Assembly (NCBI GenBank): GCA_019022495.1
Contig: JAFEKR010000022.1
Location: 62,001-126,000, forward strand
Source: Epichloe hybrida
Lineage: Eukaryota; Ascomycota; Sordariomycetes; Hypocreales; Clavicipitaceae
Length of the DNA stretch: 64,000 nucleotides
Direction of reading: 5' to 3'
Shown here one piece after another: positions 1 to 13,000 of the stretch (its first letter is position 1; each line of letters starts with the position of its first letter). The notes beneath the pieces were generated by a model. It saw only the letters and a program-made list of their open reading frames with translations, searched no databases and had not been told where the DNA came from. The translations under genes and the position numbers were made by a program.

Positions 1-109
1 AGTAGCAAACTAAATCCTCTTGAGAAAATGTTCAAGAAAAATAATTGAAAACGAAAATACCCAAAAACTCCGCTGAAATGATAAAGTTTTTGGTTTTGTT
101 CTTTCATCC

Positions 110-3100
110 TTACTTGGCCTCGACAACACGACCCAATATTTCCTGAGCTGTGCGCTTCACGATACCGCCGGTAACTGGGAGATTGGTGTTCTTCTCGAGG
201 TACAAGTCCACCTCGCGAGCTGCCATGCGGCCTTCGTTGATACCCCTGTAGAAGAATCATGTTAGTAAATGGCTTTCAAATAGCAGGTAATGCATGTTGG
301 GGTGCAGACTTACCAGACAATGAGAGATTGGCCGCGACGGGCGTCACCAGCAGCGAAGACACCCTCAATATTGGTGCAATACTTGCCAGGAGGCGTCTTG
401 ACGTTTTTGCGTGCGTCCTTCTCAATCTCATCACCCAAAACGCGAGCTTCGGGTCCCAAGAAACCCATGGCAAGGAGGACGAGGTCTGCAGGGAAGAATT
501 GCTGTGAGCCATCAACCTTCTTCATGTCCCAGCCACCGCTCGGTGATTTAGTCCACTCTACACGAATGGTGTTGATGCCCTTGACCTTGCCACTGCCGTC
601 GTCAACAAACTCCTCAGACATGATACAATATTCACGAGGATCCTTGCCAGTGTGCTGACGAACCTCCGTGTGACCGTAATCTACACGATAAATTCGAGGC
701 CACTGAGGCCAGGGGTTGTCGCTGGCTCGCTCCGGTGGAGGCTGGGGCAGAAGCTCGAAGTTGGTGACGCTCTTGGCTCCATGACGGACCGAGGTACCAA
801 TGCAGTCATTGCCAGTATCACCGCCACCAATGACAACAACGTTCTTGTCCTTGGCAGTAATGTAGGCATTGTCACCGAGCTCAGAGTCAAGGAGAGACTT
901 GGTGTTCTTGTGCAGAAACTCCATAGCATAGTGAATGCCGCTGAGCTCACGGCCCTTGATGGGGAGGTCACGGGCAACAGTGGCACCGGTGGCGATGACA
1001 ACGGCGTCATGGCTGGCTCTGAGTTCGGACAAAGAAGGCTGGCCTACCTCCCCAATGGCCACGCCGGTCTGGAACTTGATGCCCTCGGCAGCCATGAAGT
1101 CGGTGCGTCGCTTAACAATGCGCTTGTCAAGTTTCATGTTGGGGATTCCGTACATCAGGAGACCTCCCAGACGATCGGCACGCTCGTAGACAGTGACACT
1201 GTGGCCAGCTCTGTTCAGCTGATCGGCAGCGGCGAGGCCAGCGGGACCGGAGCCAATAATGGCAATGTTCTTTCCAGTGCGAACCTCGGGAGGTTGAGGG
1301 ATCATCCATCCCTTCTCGAAACCACGATCAATGATTGCACACTCAATGGACTTGATTCCAACAGGATCTTCATTGATGCCGAGGACGCAGGCGCCCTCAC
1401 AAGGAGCAGGGCACACACGGCCGGTGAACTCGGGGAAGTTGTTGGTCATGAGAAGACGGTTGAGAGCATCCTTCCATTCGTTTTGGAACACGAGCTCATT
1501 CCATTTGGGGATAATGTTGGAGATGGGACAACCAGTCTCGGACTGACAGAAGGGTACACCGCAGTCCATGCAACGGGCCGACTGATACTTGAGCTCGTCT
1601 TCGTCCAGGCGAGAGCTGAGCTCAGCCCAGTCCTTGGTGCGGGTCGAGGCGGCGCGGTACTTCTCGGCGCGGCGAGCATACTTCATGAAGCCCTTTGTCT
1701 TGTCAAGCACCAGCGCTCTCTTCTTTTCCGCCTTGGCATCGCCGACGGCTTCCTCGAGATCCTGCAGCTTCGTGGCCTTTTCTTCCTTCTTGTGCTTCAC
1801 GCCAGAGACAACAGGTAGGTCGTACTCGGCGCGCTTGGCCTCGGCAGCCTTGGCAGCCTCTTCCTCCAAGACTCGCTTGTAGTCAACAGGAAGAACCTTG
1901 ACAAAGCGAGGAAGGGCACGGTTGAAGTCGATAAGAATGCGAGCAGCGAGCTCAGATCCAGTGTAGTGGTGGTGATCCTCGACGAGTCCACGGACAAAAG
2001 CGATTTCGGTCGGGTCAGTGATCGGCCCGGCTTCAACCATTTCTGTGTTAAGCTTGGCGTGGAAGTCATTGTGGATGTCCAGGACATATGCGATACCGCC
2101 GGACATGCCAGCAGCAAAGTTGCGTCCAGTTCGTCCCAGAATGATGGCACGGCCACCCGTCATGTACTCGCAACCGTGATCGCCGACACCTTCAACTACA
2201 GCAGTCGCGCCGGAATTACGGACGGCAAAACGCTCAGCAGCAATGCCGCGGAAGAAGCAAGTACCGGCAGTGGCACCGTAGAGACAGACGTTGCCGATCA
2301 GAATGTTCTCTTCAGCTTTGAAGACTGCTGATCGAGGAGGATAGACAATCAAGCGACCACCAGAGATACCCTTGCCAACGTAGTCGTTGGCGTCACCTTC
2401 AAGTTCCAGGGTGACACCAGGTGCAAGGAAAGCGCCGAAGGATTGTCCTGCAGAGCCCTTGATGTTTACGTGGACCGTGTCCATGGGCAGACCTGCCTCG
2501 CCGTATCGCTTGGAGATCTGGTAGGACAGTGACGTGCCCATGGCTCGGTCAGTGTTGACAATATCACATTCAATTCTGGATGGAAGTCCCTTGTCCAGAG
2601 TCAACTCGGCCTCCGATATGAGCTTGTTATCCAGGCGAACGTAAAGTTTGTGGTCCTGCTTTCGCACGTTGAAAGTAGCGACGCCAGGTCGCAGCTTGTG
2701 GGCGGGAGTCAGAAGCAAAGACAAGTCAATGTTGGCCGTCTTGTGGGTTCGGAGGTCGTCTCTCATCTTCAAGAGCTCGACATGTCCAACCATCTCGTTG
2801 ATGGTTCGGAAACCAAGCTGAGCCATAATAGCACGGAGCTCATTGGCGATATAATAGAAGAAGTTGATGACATGCTCAGGAGTACCTTGGAATTTCTTTC
2901 GCAACTCGGGATCCTGGGTAGCAATACCAACAGGGCAAGTGTTCACTGGACAAGATGTTAGCCAAAACTATTCATGGGAGTTGTATGAATGGGGAGGACC
3001 AACAATGACACTTGCGCATGAAAACGCAGCCCATGGCAATAAGTGGGGCAGTGGCAAACCCCCATTCCTCCGCGCCGAGCAAACAGGCAATGGCGACATC

Positions 3101-6100
3101 ACGCCCGGTTCTAAGTTGTCCATCAGTCTGAACAACGACGCGACCACGGAGGTCATTCAAAACAAGTGTCTGATGGGTCTCAGCAAGGCCTAACTCCCAA
3201 GGCAGACCTGCGTATTTGATGCCAGTCCATCGAGAAGCACCAGTACCACCATCGTGACCAGAAATAAGGATGTGGTCAGCCTTCGCCTTGGCAACACCTG
3301 AGGCGACAATACCGACGCCGACTTCGGAGACGAGCTTGACGGAGACGCGAGAGCGGGGGCTTGAGCACTTCAAGTCGTAAATGAGCTGCTTTAAATCCTC
3401 GATGGAGTAAATGTCGTGGTGAGGAGGGGGCGAAATCAAGCCGACACCGGGGGTTGAGTGACGGGTGCGAGCAATGGACTTGGAGACTTTGTGTCCAGGG
3501 AGCTCACCACCCTCACCAGGCTTGGCACCCTGGGCCATCTTGATCTGAAGTTCGTCGGAGTCTGCAAGATAGGCAGATGTGACGCCGAAGCGCCCAGATG
3601 CAACCTGCTTAATGGCAGATCGCATGGTGTCGCCATTAGGCATGCGTTCAGATCGCTCAGGGTCTTCGCCACCCTCACCAGTGTTGGACTTGCCACCCAG
3701 TCTGTTCATGGCGACAGCAAGAGTCGAGTGAGACTCCATGGAGATGGAACCATAGGACATGGCACCAGTGCAGAATCGCCTGACGATCTCTGTCCAAGGC
3801 TCTACCTGATCGATGGGCACAGGGGCGGCCTCTTCGAAGTTGAAGTCCAGAAGGCCACGGAGTGTGCAGTTCTTGATTTGCTCGTACTCAGCCTTGGAGT
3901 AGGCCTCGTAAGACTTGTCATTCTTGTTTCGCACGGCATCCTGGATGTTGGCAATGGCTGCAGGGCTGTTGATGTGGGGTTCACCACCGTCACGCCAGTG
4001 ATATTCGCCCGACTCCGGCAGGCCCTTGATTCCGACGGTATAGCGAGATGGGAAGCCGCGCTCGTGGAAACGGAAGGCATCTTCGGCAATCAGATCAAAG
4101 GTCAGGCCTTGAATACGCGAAGCAGTACCCTTGAAGCAGCGTTCAACAACAGATTCGTCCAGACCGAGGGCCTCGAAGATCTGAGCACCCTTGTACGAAG
4201 CGAGCGTGGAAATGCCCATTTTGCTCATAACCTTCAGAATACCACCATCGCAGGAGTGAATATAGTTGCGGATGAGTGCTTCGTCAGACAGCTTCTTCTT
4301 GATCAAGCGCTCTCGGTTGAGCTTGAGAACACACTCCATGGCAAGATAAGGGTTGATAGCGTCAGCACCGTAACCAAGGAGCACACACATGTGATGAACC
4401 TCACGGGCTTCAGCAGTCTCGACCACCAGAGCAACCATAGATCGCCACTTATTGGTGACCAAATGATGGTGCAGCATGCCAGACGCAAGGGCAGCAGAGA
4501 CGGGAACCCGATCAGCAGAGGTCTTACGGTCCGAGAGGACAATGATACGGTCACGAGACTCAATGGCAGCCGTGGCTTCGCTGCAAATCTCATCGAGGTG
4601 GTTGATGTAGCCTTGGACTCCCTGAGACTTGGGGAAGGTAAGATCAATGGTCTTTACGGTCCACTCGGGGTAGACAGAGGACATGTTGTTGATGGCATTA
4701 AATTCGGGAATGGACAAAATCGGGCTGGGGAGCATGAGGCGTCCACATTGAGAGGCGTCCATTTCTAGCAGATTGCCTTGAGGACCAACATAGCACTCAA
4801 GAGACATGACGATAGATTCTCGAATAGGGTCGATGGGCGGATTGGTGACCTGGGCGAAAAGTTGTCGGAAGTAATCATATAGCAGTCGCGGGGCCGAAGT
4901 CAAACATGCCAGTGGCGCATCGTTACCCATAGATCCCAGAGCCTCTTTCTCATCAGCGGCCATGGGAGCGAGAAGCAGGCTAACCTGCTCATGAGTGTAA
5001 CCAAAAGACAGCAAAAAGGGATCCTCTTGAAGAAGATGTGCATCAGGTTTGGCAGCAAGGTCCAAGGTGGTCTCAAGCTTGTCCAAGACTTTGGGCATGG
5101 TCAAAAGCCCCTTGTTAAGCCACGAGCGGAAGTCGTGGCGGTTAGCAACAGCAGCCTTCAGTTCCTTATCGTCGATGATGCGGCCGGCTTTGGTATCGAC
5201 CAAAAGCATCCTCCCAGGCTGCAACCGGCCCTTCTGAATGACGCTCTCAGGCTCAACTGGGATGGTGCCGACTTCAGAAGCACAGATGATACGGTCATCA
5301 TCCATAACATAGAATCGACAAGGTCGCAAACCGTTACGGTCCAAGTTGGCGCCACAGTACCGGCCATCCGCGAAGGTGAACAACGCGGGACCATCCCATG
5401 GCTCCATCTGGCACGCGGCCCATTCGTAAAAGGCAGCCTTTTTGGGGTCCATGTAGTCATTACCTTGCCAAGCCTCCGGGACCATAAGCATGACAGCTTC
5501 TGGCAAGGAGAGCACACCATTGATGGTCAGAAGCTCGAGCACGTTGTCAAAGGCAGCGGAATCAGAACCGCCGTCCTCAACAATGGGATACATGAGCTCG
5601 AGTTCGTCCTTGAAAATGTCAGAGTTCATGACACCCTCACGAGCGCGCATCCAATTCTTGTTTCCGCGCAGCGTGTTGATCTCTCCGTTGTGGGCGGCCC
5701 ATCGCAGAGGTTGGGCTCTGTCCCACGAAGGGAATGTGTTTGTGGAAAATCGTGAATGAACAAGGGCGAAATGGGCTTCGTAATCGGCGTTGACAAGGTC
5801 ATGGTAATAAGAATAGACCTGCACAGGCGATAGTTGACCTTTGTAGACAATGTTCTTGTTGGACAGAGAGCAAAGGTAGAACCAGTTCTTGAGACCAATG
5901 GTATGAGTAGCACGTTTTCGGAGGACGTACAGCTGTCGCTCGAACAATCTCTCGTCGAACTTCTCTGGATCGGTCATTTCCGGGGCATTGCCAGAGCCGT
6001 AGGCAGAGGTGAGAACGACAAAGGGCTGGGCGATGATGGGCTCACGAGACTTTGCCGCAGGGCCAAGCAGAGTCGAGTCGACGGGAGGCCTTCGCCATCC

Positions 6101-6702
6101 TAGGACCCGAAGGCCCAACGACTCGGCAACATCTTCCAGCTGCCTCTGGGAATCGTCGAGAGTCTCCTCGTCGGGCTTGAAAAACAAGTTTCCTACAGCA
6201 TATTGGCCGGGAGGCGGGAGCTTGATGTCCTGCTCCTTTTCAAAGTTCTTGATGAAGAACCGATGAGGAATAGATGTCATGACACCAGCACCATCACCGT
6301 CTCGTGCATCAGATCCCACGGCCCCACGATGAGTCATGTTGCAGAGAAGATTGCGAGCTGAGAGAATGAGAGGTCAGAGTCGCTGAATTTTTCACACAGC
6401 ATATTGTTGCAAGGATCGACTTACCATCGCTGACAATCTTGTGACTGGACTTGCCCTTGATGTGGCTAAAGTTCACTGCATGAGTCCCTGTTGTTTTCAC
6501 TGGTGTATGGTTCTTTGCCGGGGACTTACCAGGCGAAGCCAACGCCGCAAGCATCTCGCTCGTACGACGGGTCATAGAGACCCTGCTTCACCGGCAAGGC
6601 ACCAGCCCATGAGTCATTATTCTCGGTCTGATACTCATATGGGTGGTATGTGTCCTGCTCAGCTTCGGTGTGTCGATCGTCAAACTCGGCTAACAAGCCC
6701 AT
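110..6702 (-). CDS. GLT1: Glutamate synthase (NAD(P)H-GOGAT), five exons, 2111 aa
   Basis: Makes two glutamates from glutamine and 2-oxoglutarate with NAD(P)H; central nitrogen assimilation. Exons on the minus strand: 6702-6530, 6465-6425, 6357-3004, 2945-314, 245-110. Introns are 64, 67, 58 and 68 bp; all have GT-AG ends and the phases join to 6336 nt. Splicing restores conserved stretches: CGVGFACHIKGK across intron 1, KCHLNTCPVG across intron 3, SLIVWGINEGR across intron 4. Domains seen: class-II amidotransferase with nucleophile Cys52 after a short propeptide (DACGVGF); FMN domain with 3Fe-4S cysteines 1182, 1188 and 1193; GXGXG helix near 1374-1388; small-subunit-like part with cysteines 1648, 1651, 1656, 1662 and 1701, 1705, 1709; FAD motif GSGPAG near 1754; NAD(P) motif GGGDTGND near 1896. 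Start: first in-frame ATG with the Cys at the expected distance; no other in-frame ATG seen just upstream. Intact, fused alpha-beta form usual in fungi. NADH versus NADPH use cannot be read from sequence. Confidence 0.97.
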
Positions 6703-9700
6703 GCTAGGCGAGGCTCGCAGGTCGACAGTAAAACGGGAGTTGCGATAAGAAAGGATCGTGTGGCAGGGTCCGCTCAGGCCGCTCGTCTGTAGGGATTGTC
6801 GTCGCTTGTAGTGAAACGGGGGTGAGAGCAGCGCCGAGGGCTGCTCTGGAACAAATCTATCTTGGAGGCGGTAAACGTCAGCTTAGATCGAGAACGTTTT
6901 CATTTCAAGAAACTTCCGCAGCACACGAGCGAGCCAGTTGCAATTGAGATCTTCCAGAGTCCGTCCGATGGACAGCATGTGAGATTGAGGAAAAGGTGTG
7001 AGTGAGAGACAAGAGGCGCTTTGGCAAGCAACAAGCAAATCACACACTTGTGGCATGCCGGAGGTCCGATCTGATTTCTCTGCACCAGACAGCTCGGCAC
7101 CAGACCCGGATCCGAAGTCGCTCGGCTGTGCAAAGCTGGAGGCTAATTAGTAAGAAGTGTGCAAGTGGCTTGCTTCTGACACACACAAGAGGCAGGATCG
7201 GCGCATCAGTGCAGCAGTTTTGCTCAGTGGCGTGGTAGAGCTGGTGGGGGCGCCAGTGGCACTGTGGACTCGGCCCCATCTGCAACAAAATTGGCGCTGC
7301 GGGAATGCGAAGTTGTACTCCGTAGCCTAACTAGCCACTGCCAGTGCGTTGGTTCCCGGCAGAGATCCGGAGCCGGCCAATCGCCCCACGCAACCCTCTC
7401 CCACGTCCTGCGCTGCTCGCGTAGAGTTCCTCAAACGTGCAGCCTAGAAGTTGTCGAGGTTCGCGGCATCGCCCTCGTTCGGCAGTCCATCTGCTCTGGT
7501 CTGCCTGTCGCTCGCCGTTGTGTCAATTTGAGCTGGCTTGACGGCGATCGCCGTCCGATCTCCAATATGTGGGATGCAAATTGACGGTGATGACTGAACG
7601 ATTCATTTGCGGCGCTGGCTTCGTTTGTGCGGTTCTTGGTGATGTTCTTGCCGAAGGGTTGGCGTTTTGGCGTTTTCCCTTCCCTTCCCTCGAGAACCTG
7701 CGGCTGCCCGCCCAGCTCCAATCCCGTCGTATCTTGGAAATTTTTGCAATATCTTGACTTCGTCTGGCCACCAAGTTCATCTAAGTCCCTCAATGCTTTG
7801 AAAAGGCCATTATTGCGACTCGGTTGATCTCAGAACATCATGACGCTGTCTTCGTTGCTGCTTCAGACTGACATCGAGATCCTTTTGTGTTGTTGTTCGC
7901 GAGTCTTCTGCCGCAAAGCATATGGGTGGACGAAGCAACAAAAAGCTTCCACGAAATAGAGACCAATATTGGGTTCTTGTCTTTTCAAAAAAAAAAAAAA
8001 AAATCCATGAGGCCGAACTACCGCTTGGTGGATTTCAAAGAGGGGGGAAGAGCACCAACTTAAAAATTCATTCAGGCAAACGTCAAAGCATCGTTGCTAA
8101 CTTACCAGTGAGACGGGGAAGCTTCTTGGTCGGACACAGCAATTGGGGGTTTTTGATGCAGCTCGCTACAGGAAGATGCGTGGAGAGAGCAGAAGTTCGA
8201 AAGGGGGGAAAACTTCGGGATGGCGATTCAATGGAGTGGAGGGAAGACGGCATGCTTTTATTCAAGTATGTAGCATAGAATTGTCTCCGGCCTCGCAGGG
8301 CACCAGGCAGGGTCCAGTGTTTCCAGCATCCATTGGCCGTGGGCAAAATGCGACAAAAGGAGCTAGCTTCTTTGGGTTACTGGGGGCTGATCAGCTGCGA
8401 GTGACAGGTGGGGCCGGCTCAAACATTTTCAAGAGGCGCGCAAAGAAAAAAAAAACGCAAGCTCGTCCACTTCTCCACCACATGGGAAGTGGGACGTGGT
8501 GGGAAGGAAGCACATGTCAGAAAACACCGCAGCGCGAAATATTATTACTCCGTACTCCGTAATGCTTCTGCGTGGATTGGCCACAGCCCACAGCCCCGAT
8601 GCCGCATCTTCTGGTCAGATAGATCCCGCCCCCTACCCCGAGCTTCCCACCGCCGTGTGCGCAGTCAATCATGCGAGAGGCACAGGAACAACGCGTGACG
8701 CGTGCGTCTCCTAGGATCTGGCCACACGCTGCAGGTCTGCACGTACAATCCAGTACAGTAATCCGTAATTCGTAACAAGCGCGTCTTACATATGCTAGGC
8801 CCTTGCCCTTGATGGGTGCCGAGCGAGATCTGATTACCACCGAAAATCCTCTACCTCACTATGTACATAAACTAGTCCGTAAACACCCCTAGCTTGTCAG
8901 TGGGCTCAGTCAATGCCAATGCCTTTCTCGCCCCCGTTGGTCCCTGCCCCTTGAGCAACATTTATATACGACGCCGAGCATCGGCGGCGCGGGCTGAGGG
9001 GACAAGACGGATTGTTACGGATTGTGCCAACGGATTCGAGACCCGTCGGCGGAGTTGCGAGGGGAAATGCAGAGAGCTCAACTTAGTTTTTCAATCCCGA
9101 TTCCCCCCTCCCTCGTATGGAACTCGTACGGAGTACACCTGGTAAATGACGACTGCTTATTTTCTGCTTTGCAATCCCATTGTATGCGGCTCTCCACATT
9201 CGTCGGATCTATGCATCTTGGACCGACCCGGTATCTGCCGTGGCCAAAAGGCTTTTTGTGTGCGTGCGCGTTATACCATGTCGCACAAGCATGCACCCAG
9301 CCGTCATGGTTTGCACCTGAGATCCAAGGTCCCTGCACCCATCTCTTCTCTCGCGCCAATCACAGCGTTGTATTTATAAGCCTGCCTCGCCGATGTCGCA
9401 CTGAGACCACTGCGAGGCAGGGACGCGACAAGGGCTCCTGCAACGTGTCGTCACTGGGACGCGGGGAGTGAGTCCTGCTGCTCACTGGCCATTCTACATG
9501 TACAACATAGCCATGACGCTGAGAAGAGCTCTGTAGAGCGTGCTGGGGCTCGTCTCTGGCCGCCGCCCGCGACTTCGATGGCATTGGCTGTATTGATTAG
9601 CACGAGCATCATTCAGCAAACCAATGCGCAATCGGCGGCCACAGTCACCAAAATTCATGCAGAGGAGATCTACATATTGTGGGTGAGGATCGGCGAGACC

Positions 9701-10739
9701 AAGACGGGATGGATGTGCACCAAGGCCTGGTAGGCATTTCAGCCTTGAGATCGACCACGACCTCGGCCCCAGGTTTGTTAAAATAATCGACACCATGGAA
9801 CATTGGCAGCCAACCAATCAGCGCGATGCGTTGGACTACTCATCCTTATCTCCCGCCAGCCTGGCCTCCGCCGTGGAAAAACACGGCCTATCTGGCCTCG
9901 TTGTGTTCGAGACGTGGATGCGCGGGGAACGGATGAGGCGGTTTCTCGGTTTGAATCATGCTGTACGGCGGTAGAAGACGAGCATACTACGAATAAATGT
10001 TAATATCAGCTTTGTCATTTCGGGATTTCGCACATCACTAGGAGCTGCATCATGAAAACCAAAAATCACGAGACAGAATCAACAACCAGCCAGATGGAAT
10101 CCGAAGTCGGACCACAACTCGCACCCCGGACGGGCGATGATGTCCGAGTCTGGTGCGAGTCTGCAAGAAGAATCTGTACATAAGGTCCCTCAAGAGTAGG
10201 GAAACTAACTAATAATCGACCGATTGGCGAAGTCTTCGTAGACAGTATTTGAAATTATAGCAAGGACCCTCCCCATAAGCATGTGTTGTTTTAAACCCCA
10301 TCTGCACCCCATCTGCCCAGGGTCAGTCGTTCTTCAGTCGACGCATAAACCACCATCTTATTGATCGACTGAGAAGCAGGTCATTTTACGGACATAGACT
10401 TGGCTAGATAGCCATTTCACACCACTGTCTCGGCGGTGACCGAGCCTTGCCAGAGACCTCTTTTCCCTACGGATCTTACAGCTCTCGGGAAAAGTGTCAG
10501 TTTCGCGAGAACAGCAACGTCGACGTTATTTACTGATGGGGGCCACAACCACCATGCGGAACACACACCCGACCGAGCTAAACTCCCCAACGCTCTATGC
10601 AATATCTTGAAGAGCATACATATCTAGTAACCAGGTCGCAATAAGCGGTGCGACCATTATTAACCATCGCCGCACATAAACGACAATCACACGCTACTAC
10701 ATGTACATGCTAGTACTAGTAATTTGTATGGAAAAAATA
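6703..10739. other. Intergenic region upstream of GLT1; no gene recognised
   Basis: About 4 kb of mixed-composition DNA. It should hold the GLT1 promoter and 5' leader near 6703-7300. Open frames here are short (up to about 150 codons), overlap each other on both strands and carry no motif I recognise. A run of about 18 A lies near 7987-8003. Copies of the partly palindromic motif TACTCCGTA / TACGGAGTA occur at 8546-8561 (two overlapping) and 9127-9135. No tRNA, rRNA or clear transposon seen. A small spliced gene cannot be excluded without transcript data. Confidence 0.6.
8546..8561. repeat. Overlapping TACTCCGTA motifs
   Basis: TACTCCGTACTCCGTA is two overlapping copies of TACTCCGTA. The reverse complement TACGGAGTA recurs at 9127-9135, and degenerate forms (AATCCGTAATTCGTAA) lie near 8760-8775. 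Such motifs are common in intergenic DNA of ascomycetes as I recall; function unknown. Confidence 0.4.
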
Positions 10740-10978
10740 TCTCCTTAGGCGTCCGAAGCCTTGTGGATCCGTGGGGCCCCCACAACCCCCCTACCACAAG
10801 GTCAGTGACCGCGTAGGTACGCGAAAGTGTGGTGTAGCGCTTTGTATAGGTAAAATTAGTAGTATATTTAGTATTAGCCTATTTATACATAAGCGAATGT
10901 ACCTCTAATTCACTTCTATCTAATTGGATACAGACCCTAGCTAACGTGACTCCACAAGGCTTCGGACGCCTAAGGAGA
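10740..10978. mobile_element. 239-bp MITE with 28-bp perfect TIRs and TA target duplication
   Basis: The left end starts TCTCCTTAGGCGTCCGAAGC and continues to 10767; its exact reverse complement occupies 10951-10978. Both ends are flanked by TA (10738-10739 and 10979-10980). The interior is non-coding and includes a GC-rich palindrome (GTGGGGCCCCCAC-like, near 10771-10783). TA duplication with perfect TIRs fits a Tc1/mariner-pogo (Fot1-like) non-autonomous element; that assignment is inference. It sits at the edge of the AT-rich block and is less degraded than what follows. Confidence 0.85.
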
Positions 10979-10982
10979 TACT

Positions 10983-11360
10983 CTTTTGTGGCGCTATCTA
11001 CCCTGCGTATTTTCCCTGTAGCTCTCTAAAACATGACAGGGGTTATTACACTTACAATACAACCCCTGAATTATTTTACAAATCTACATGACAGGGGTAA
11101 ATAAGCCAATTAGATATCAGAAGGGAAATGAAGGTGACAGGGGCTAGGATTGATAGATACCTTGAATTCTTAGTAGTTCACACCTAAAATATTGTATCTT
11201 TTCGTGGCGTTTGCCCCCTGGTTTATTTTCCTTGTAGCTCTCTAAAACAATACAGGGGTTATATTGCATGTACGGATTACCGCTGATCGCCGCTGTTAGC
11301 GGGGGACGAATAACCAGGGCATGTAGATTTGTAAAATAATTCAGGGGGTGTATTGTACAG
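10983..11360. repeat. Cluster of direct and inverted repeats beside the MITE
   Basis: A block of about 65 bp containing TGTAGCTCTCTAAAACA and ACAGGGGTTAT occurs at 10983-11050 and again, diverged, at 11199-11265 (direct). A 37-bp segment at 11054-11090 is repeated inverted at 11320-11356 with one mismatch. No open frame of note. Probably the remains of one or two small non-autonomous elements, or part of a retrotransposon LTR. Confidence 0.6.
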
Positions 11361-11770
11361 CTAATCACAGCTGCCAGCTAATCATAGCTAACAGCTGATC
11401 ACAGCTGTCAAAGAGGAACGAATAACTAGGTGTCAGGTAGGGGTGTAGATAGATGATAAAAAGTGTTCAATTTGATCAATCAGAGGTGCAGACGGCAGCC
11501 GACTTTTGTACCTAAAGGGTACATAGTGCGCTATAGTAATAACTAGTCTACGGAGGTACTTCTAATACATTTATCTCTACCAATATCTTATCCTAGTTAA
11601 TACACGCTCCTTACCTACATATCTAATACTTTAGGGAGCTCTTCCTAATATACCCCTTATAGCTAAGATAACTATTAAAGCTAATAATCTAAGGCGTAGG
11701 AAGAGATTATAAACAATCTCTAGTGTTATAATTAGGTAAGAATCTCCCTTATGCTAATTCTATAGCAGAA
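11361..11770 (-). other. Probable 3' non-coding end of CopD-1
   Basis: AT-rich stretch lying just past the end of the CopD-1 RNase H remnant (which runs right to left). It should contain the element's 3' untranslated region and possibly part of its LTR, but I could not find a matching second LTR in the window, so no boundary is given. Several CAGCTG-type short palindromes at 11360-11410. Nothing else seen. Confidence 0.35.
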
Positions 11771-11990
11771 GTCCCTATACATTTAACCTAATAGAGGCTT
11801 TGTAAAGCTATCTATAGGTATCTTAGAGGTCTTTATCTAATTTACCTTAATATTACCTATTATACACTACTCTTAAATCTATATTTAATTTATATTAAGG
11901 TGCTTAAGGCTAGTTTAAAGCCTTCCTTCTATATATTTAGTAATCTAGATTGTCTACTTATTATCACACTAGATAATTAAGAGCGGTAGC
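11771..11990 (-). pseudogene. CopD-1 copia polyprotein, RNase H C-terminal remnant
   Basis: On the minus strand the conceptual product ends with a copia RNase H tail: a PIDSFTKPLL stretch corresponding to the usual ADGLTKxL motif. Many stops. It continues, across the P1 insertion, the RNase H remnant at 49587-50463; the P1 target duplication GCGGTAGC (11983-11990) is the join. No activity possible. Confidence 0.65.
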
Positions 11991-11999
11991 CAGAGCATT

Positions 12000-12135
12000 G
12001 CAATACAATACAATACATTTGATGTATTGTGTATTGTATTGTATTGTATTGACAATACAATACAATACAATACATTACACAATACAATACATCTAAAATT
12101 TTACAATACAATACAATACATGTATTATTTGTATT
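12000..12135. repeat. P1 left pentamer array (CAATA = TGTAT)
   Basis: Runs of CAATA alternate with inverted TGTAT runs, giving potential hairpins around TACATGTA. Directly internal to the 10-bp terminal repeat. Equivalent arrays: P5 50471-50550 and 61221-61365; P4 36477-36620 and 44625-44698. Confidence 0.9.
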
Positions 12136-12204
12136 GTTTTGTATTTTTTTTTCTTTTTTTTAGTTTTAAGTAAATTCCTTAATTATAAGGTATATATAGT
12201 TAAT

Positions 12205-12317
12205 ATAATAGCTTCTAATAGCTTATAATAGCTTATAATAGCTTATAATAGCTTATAATAGCTTATAATAGCTTATAATAGCTTATAATAGCTTATAATA
12301 GCTTATAATAGCTTATA
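12205..12317. repeat. TATAATAGCT 10-bp tandem array in P1
   Basis: About 11 units of TATAATAGCT. The same unit occurs at the matching place in other P copies with different copy number: about 30 in P3, about 13 diverged in P6, about 5 in P5, about 7 in P4 right arm. Confidence 0.9.
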
Positions 12318-12599
12318 TATATTATATATATATATATTACTTTTATTACTTATATAACTTATATAACTTATATTATAAGTGTTAAAGTTTAATTAAAATA
12401 AATAAGTAATAAATTAATATAATATAAATATAAGTATTTATAAGTAAATTACTATAGAAAAAGCTAGACTTTTTAGTTATTTAGTGTTTAAAGGGTTTTT
12501 AAAATATTAATAAAATAAAATTCGTTTCTTTTTTATGTTTTTTAATATTATACTATTTATAATTTTATACTAATAAAAAGTAAGTCCTAATATAACTAT

Positions 12600-13000
12600 A
12601 AGACTTACTTAGGTATATTTCTCTCTTTTAAACTAAAATTACATAACTAAGTAAAGAGATTACTATATTTATAGTATAACTAATGAGACCCACTTTTATA
12701 TATATGTTTTTTTAGCTAGAATTATATAACTAAGTAAAGAGATAATACTAGGTTTATAGTATAACTAATAGGGCCCACTTTTAGACCCACTTTTGTATAT
12801 ATGTTTTTTTTTAGCTAGATGTATAAAACTAAGTAAAGAGATAATACTAGGTTGATAGTAAAACTAGTAGGACCCACTTTTAGACCCACTTTTATATATC
12901 CTTCTCTTCTTAGCTAAAGTTATATAACTATAAAAAGGGATTATACTTAGTTTTTAGTATTTAACAAGACTTACTTTTAGACTTACTTTTAAAAACACTT
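12600..13000. repeat. P-family module repeats with paired GACCCACTTTT boxes
   Basis: Modules of about 110-120 bp, each with two GACCCACTTTT boxes separated by one A, then a TATATAT stretch and an AAGTAAAGAGAT-type segment. Four to five diverged copies here. Equivalent blocks: P2 16200-17050 (inverted), P3 34290-34560, P4 43800-44230, P5 50930-51360, P6 58540-58990. Confidence 0.75.

Noticed and set aside
652..1818. 388-codon open frame on the plus strand
   Set aside because: Antisense to conserved GLT1 exon 4; no motif of its own. Same for other long frames opposite GLT1 (for example 3458-4768).
9032..9043. GGATTCGAGACC, resembling a tRNA B box
   Set aside because: No A box or acceptor stem partner at the right distance.
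9022..9471. 149-codon open frame in the intergenic region
   Set aside because: No recognisable domain, overlapping frames on both strands, composition not distinctive.
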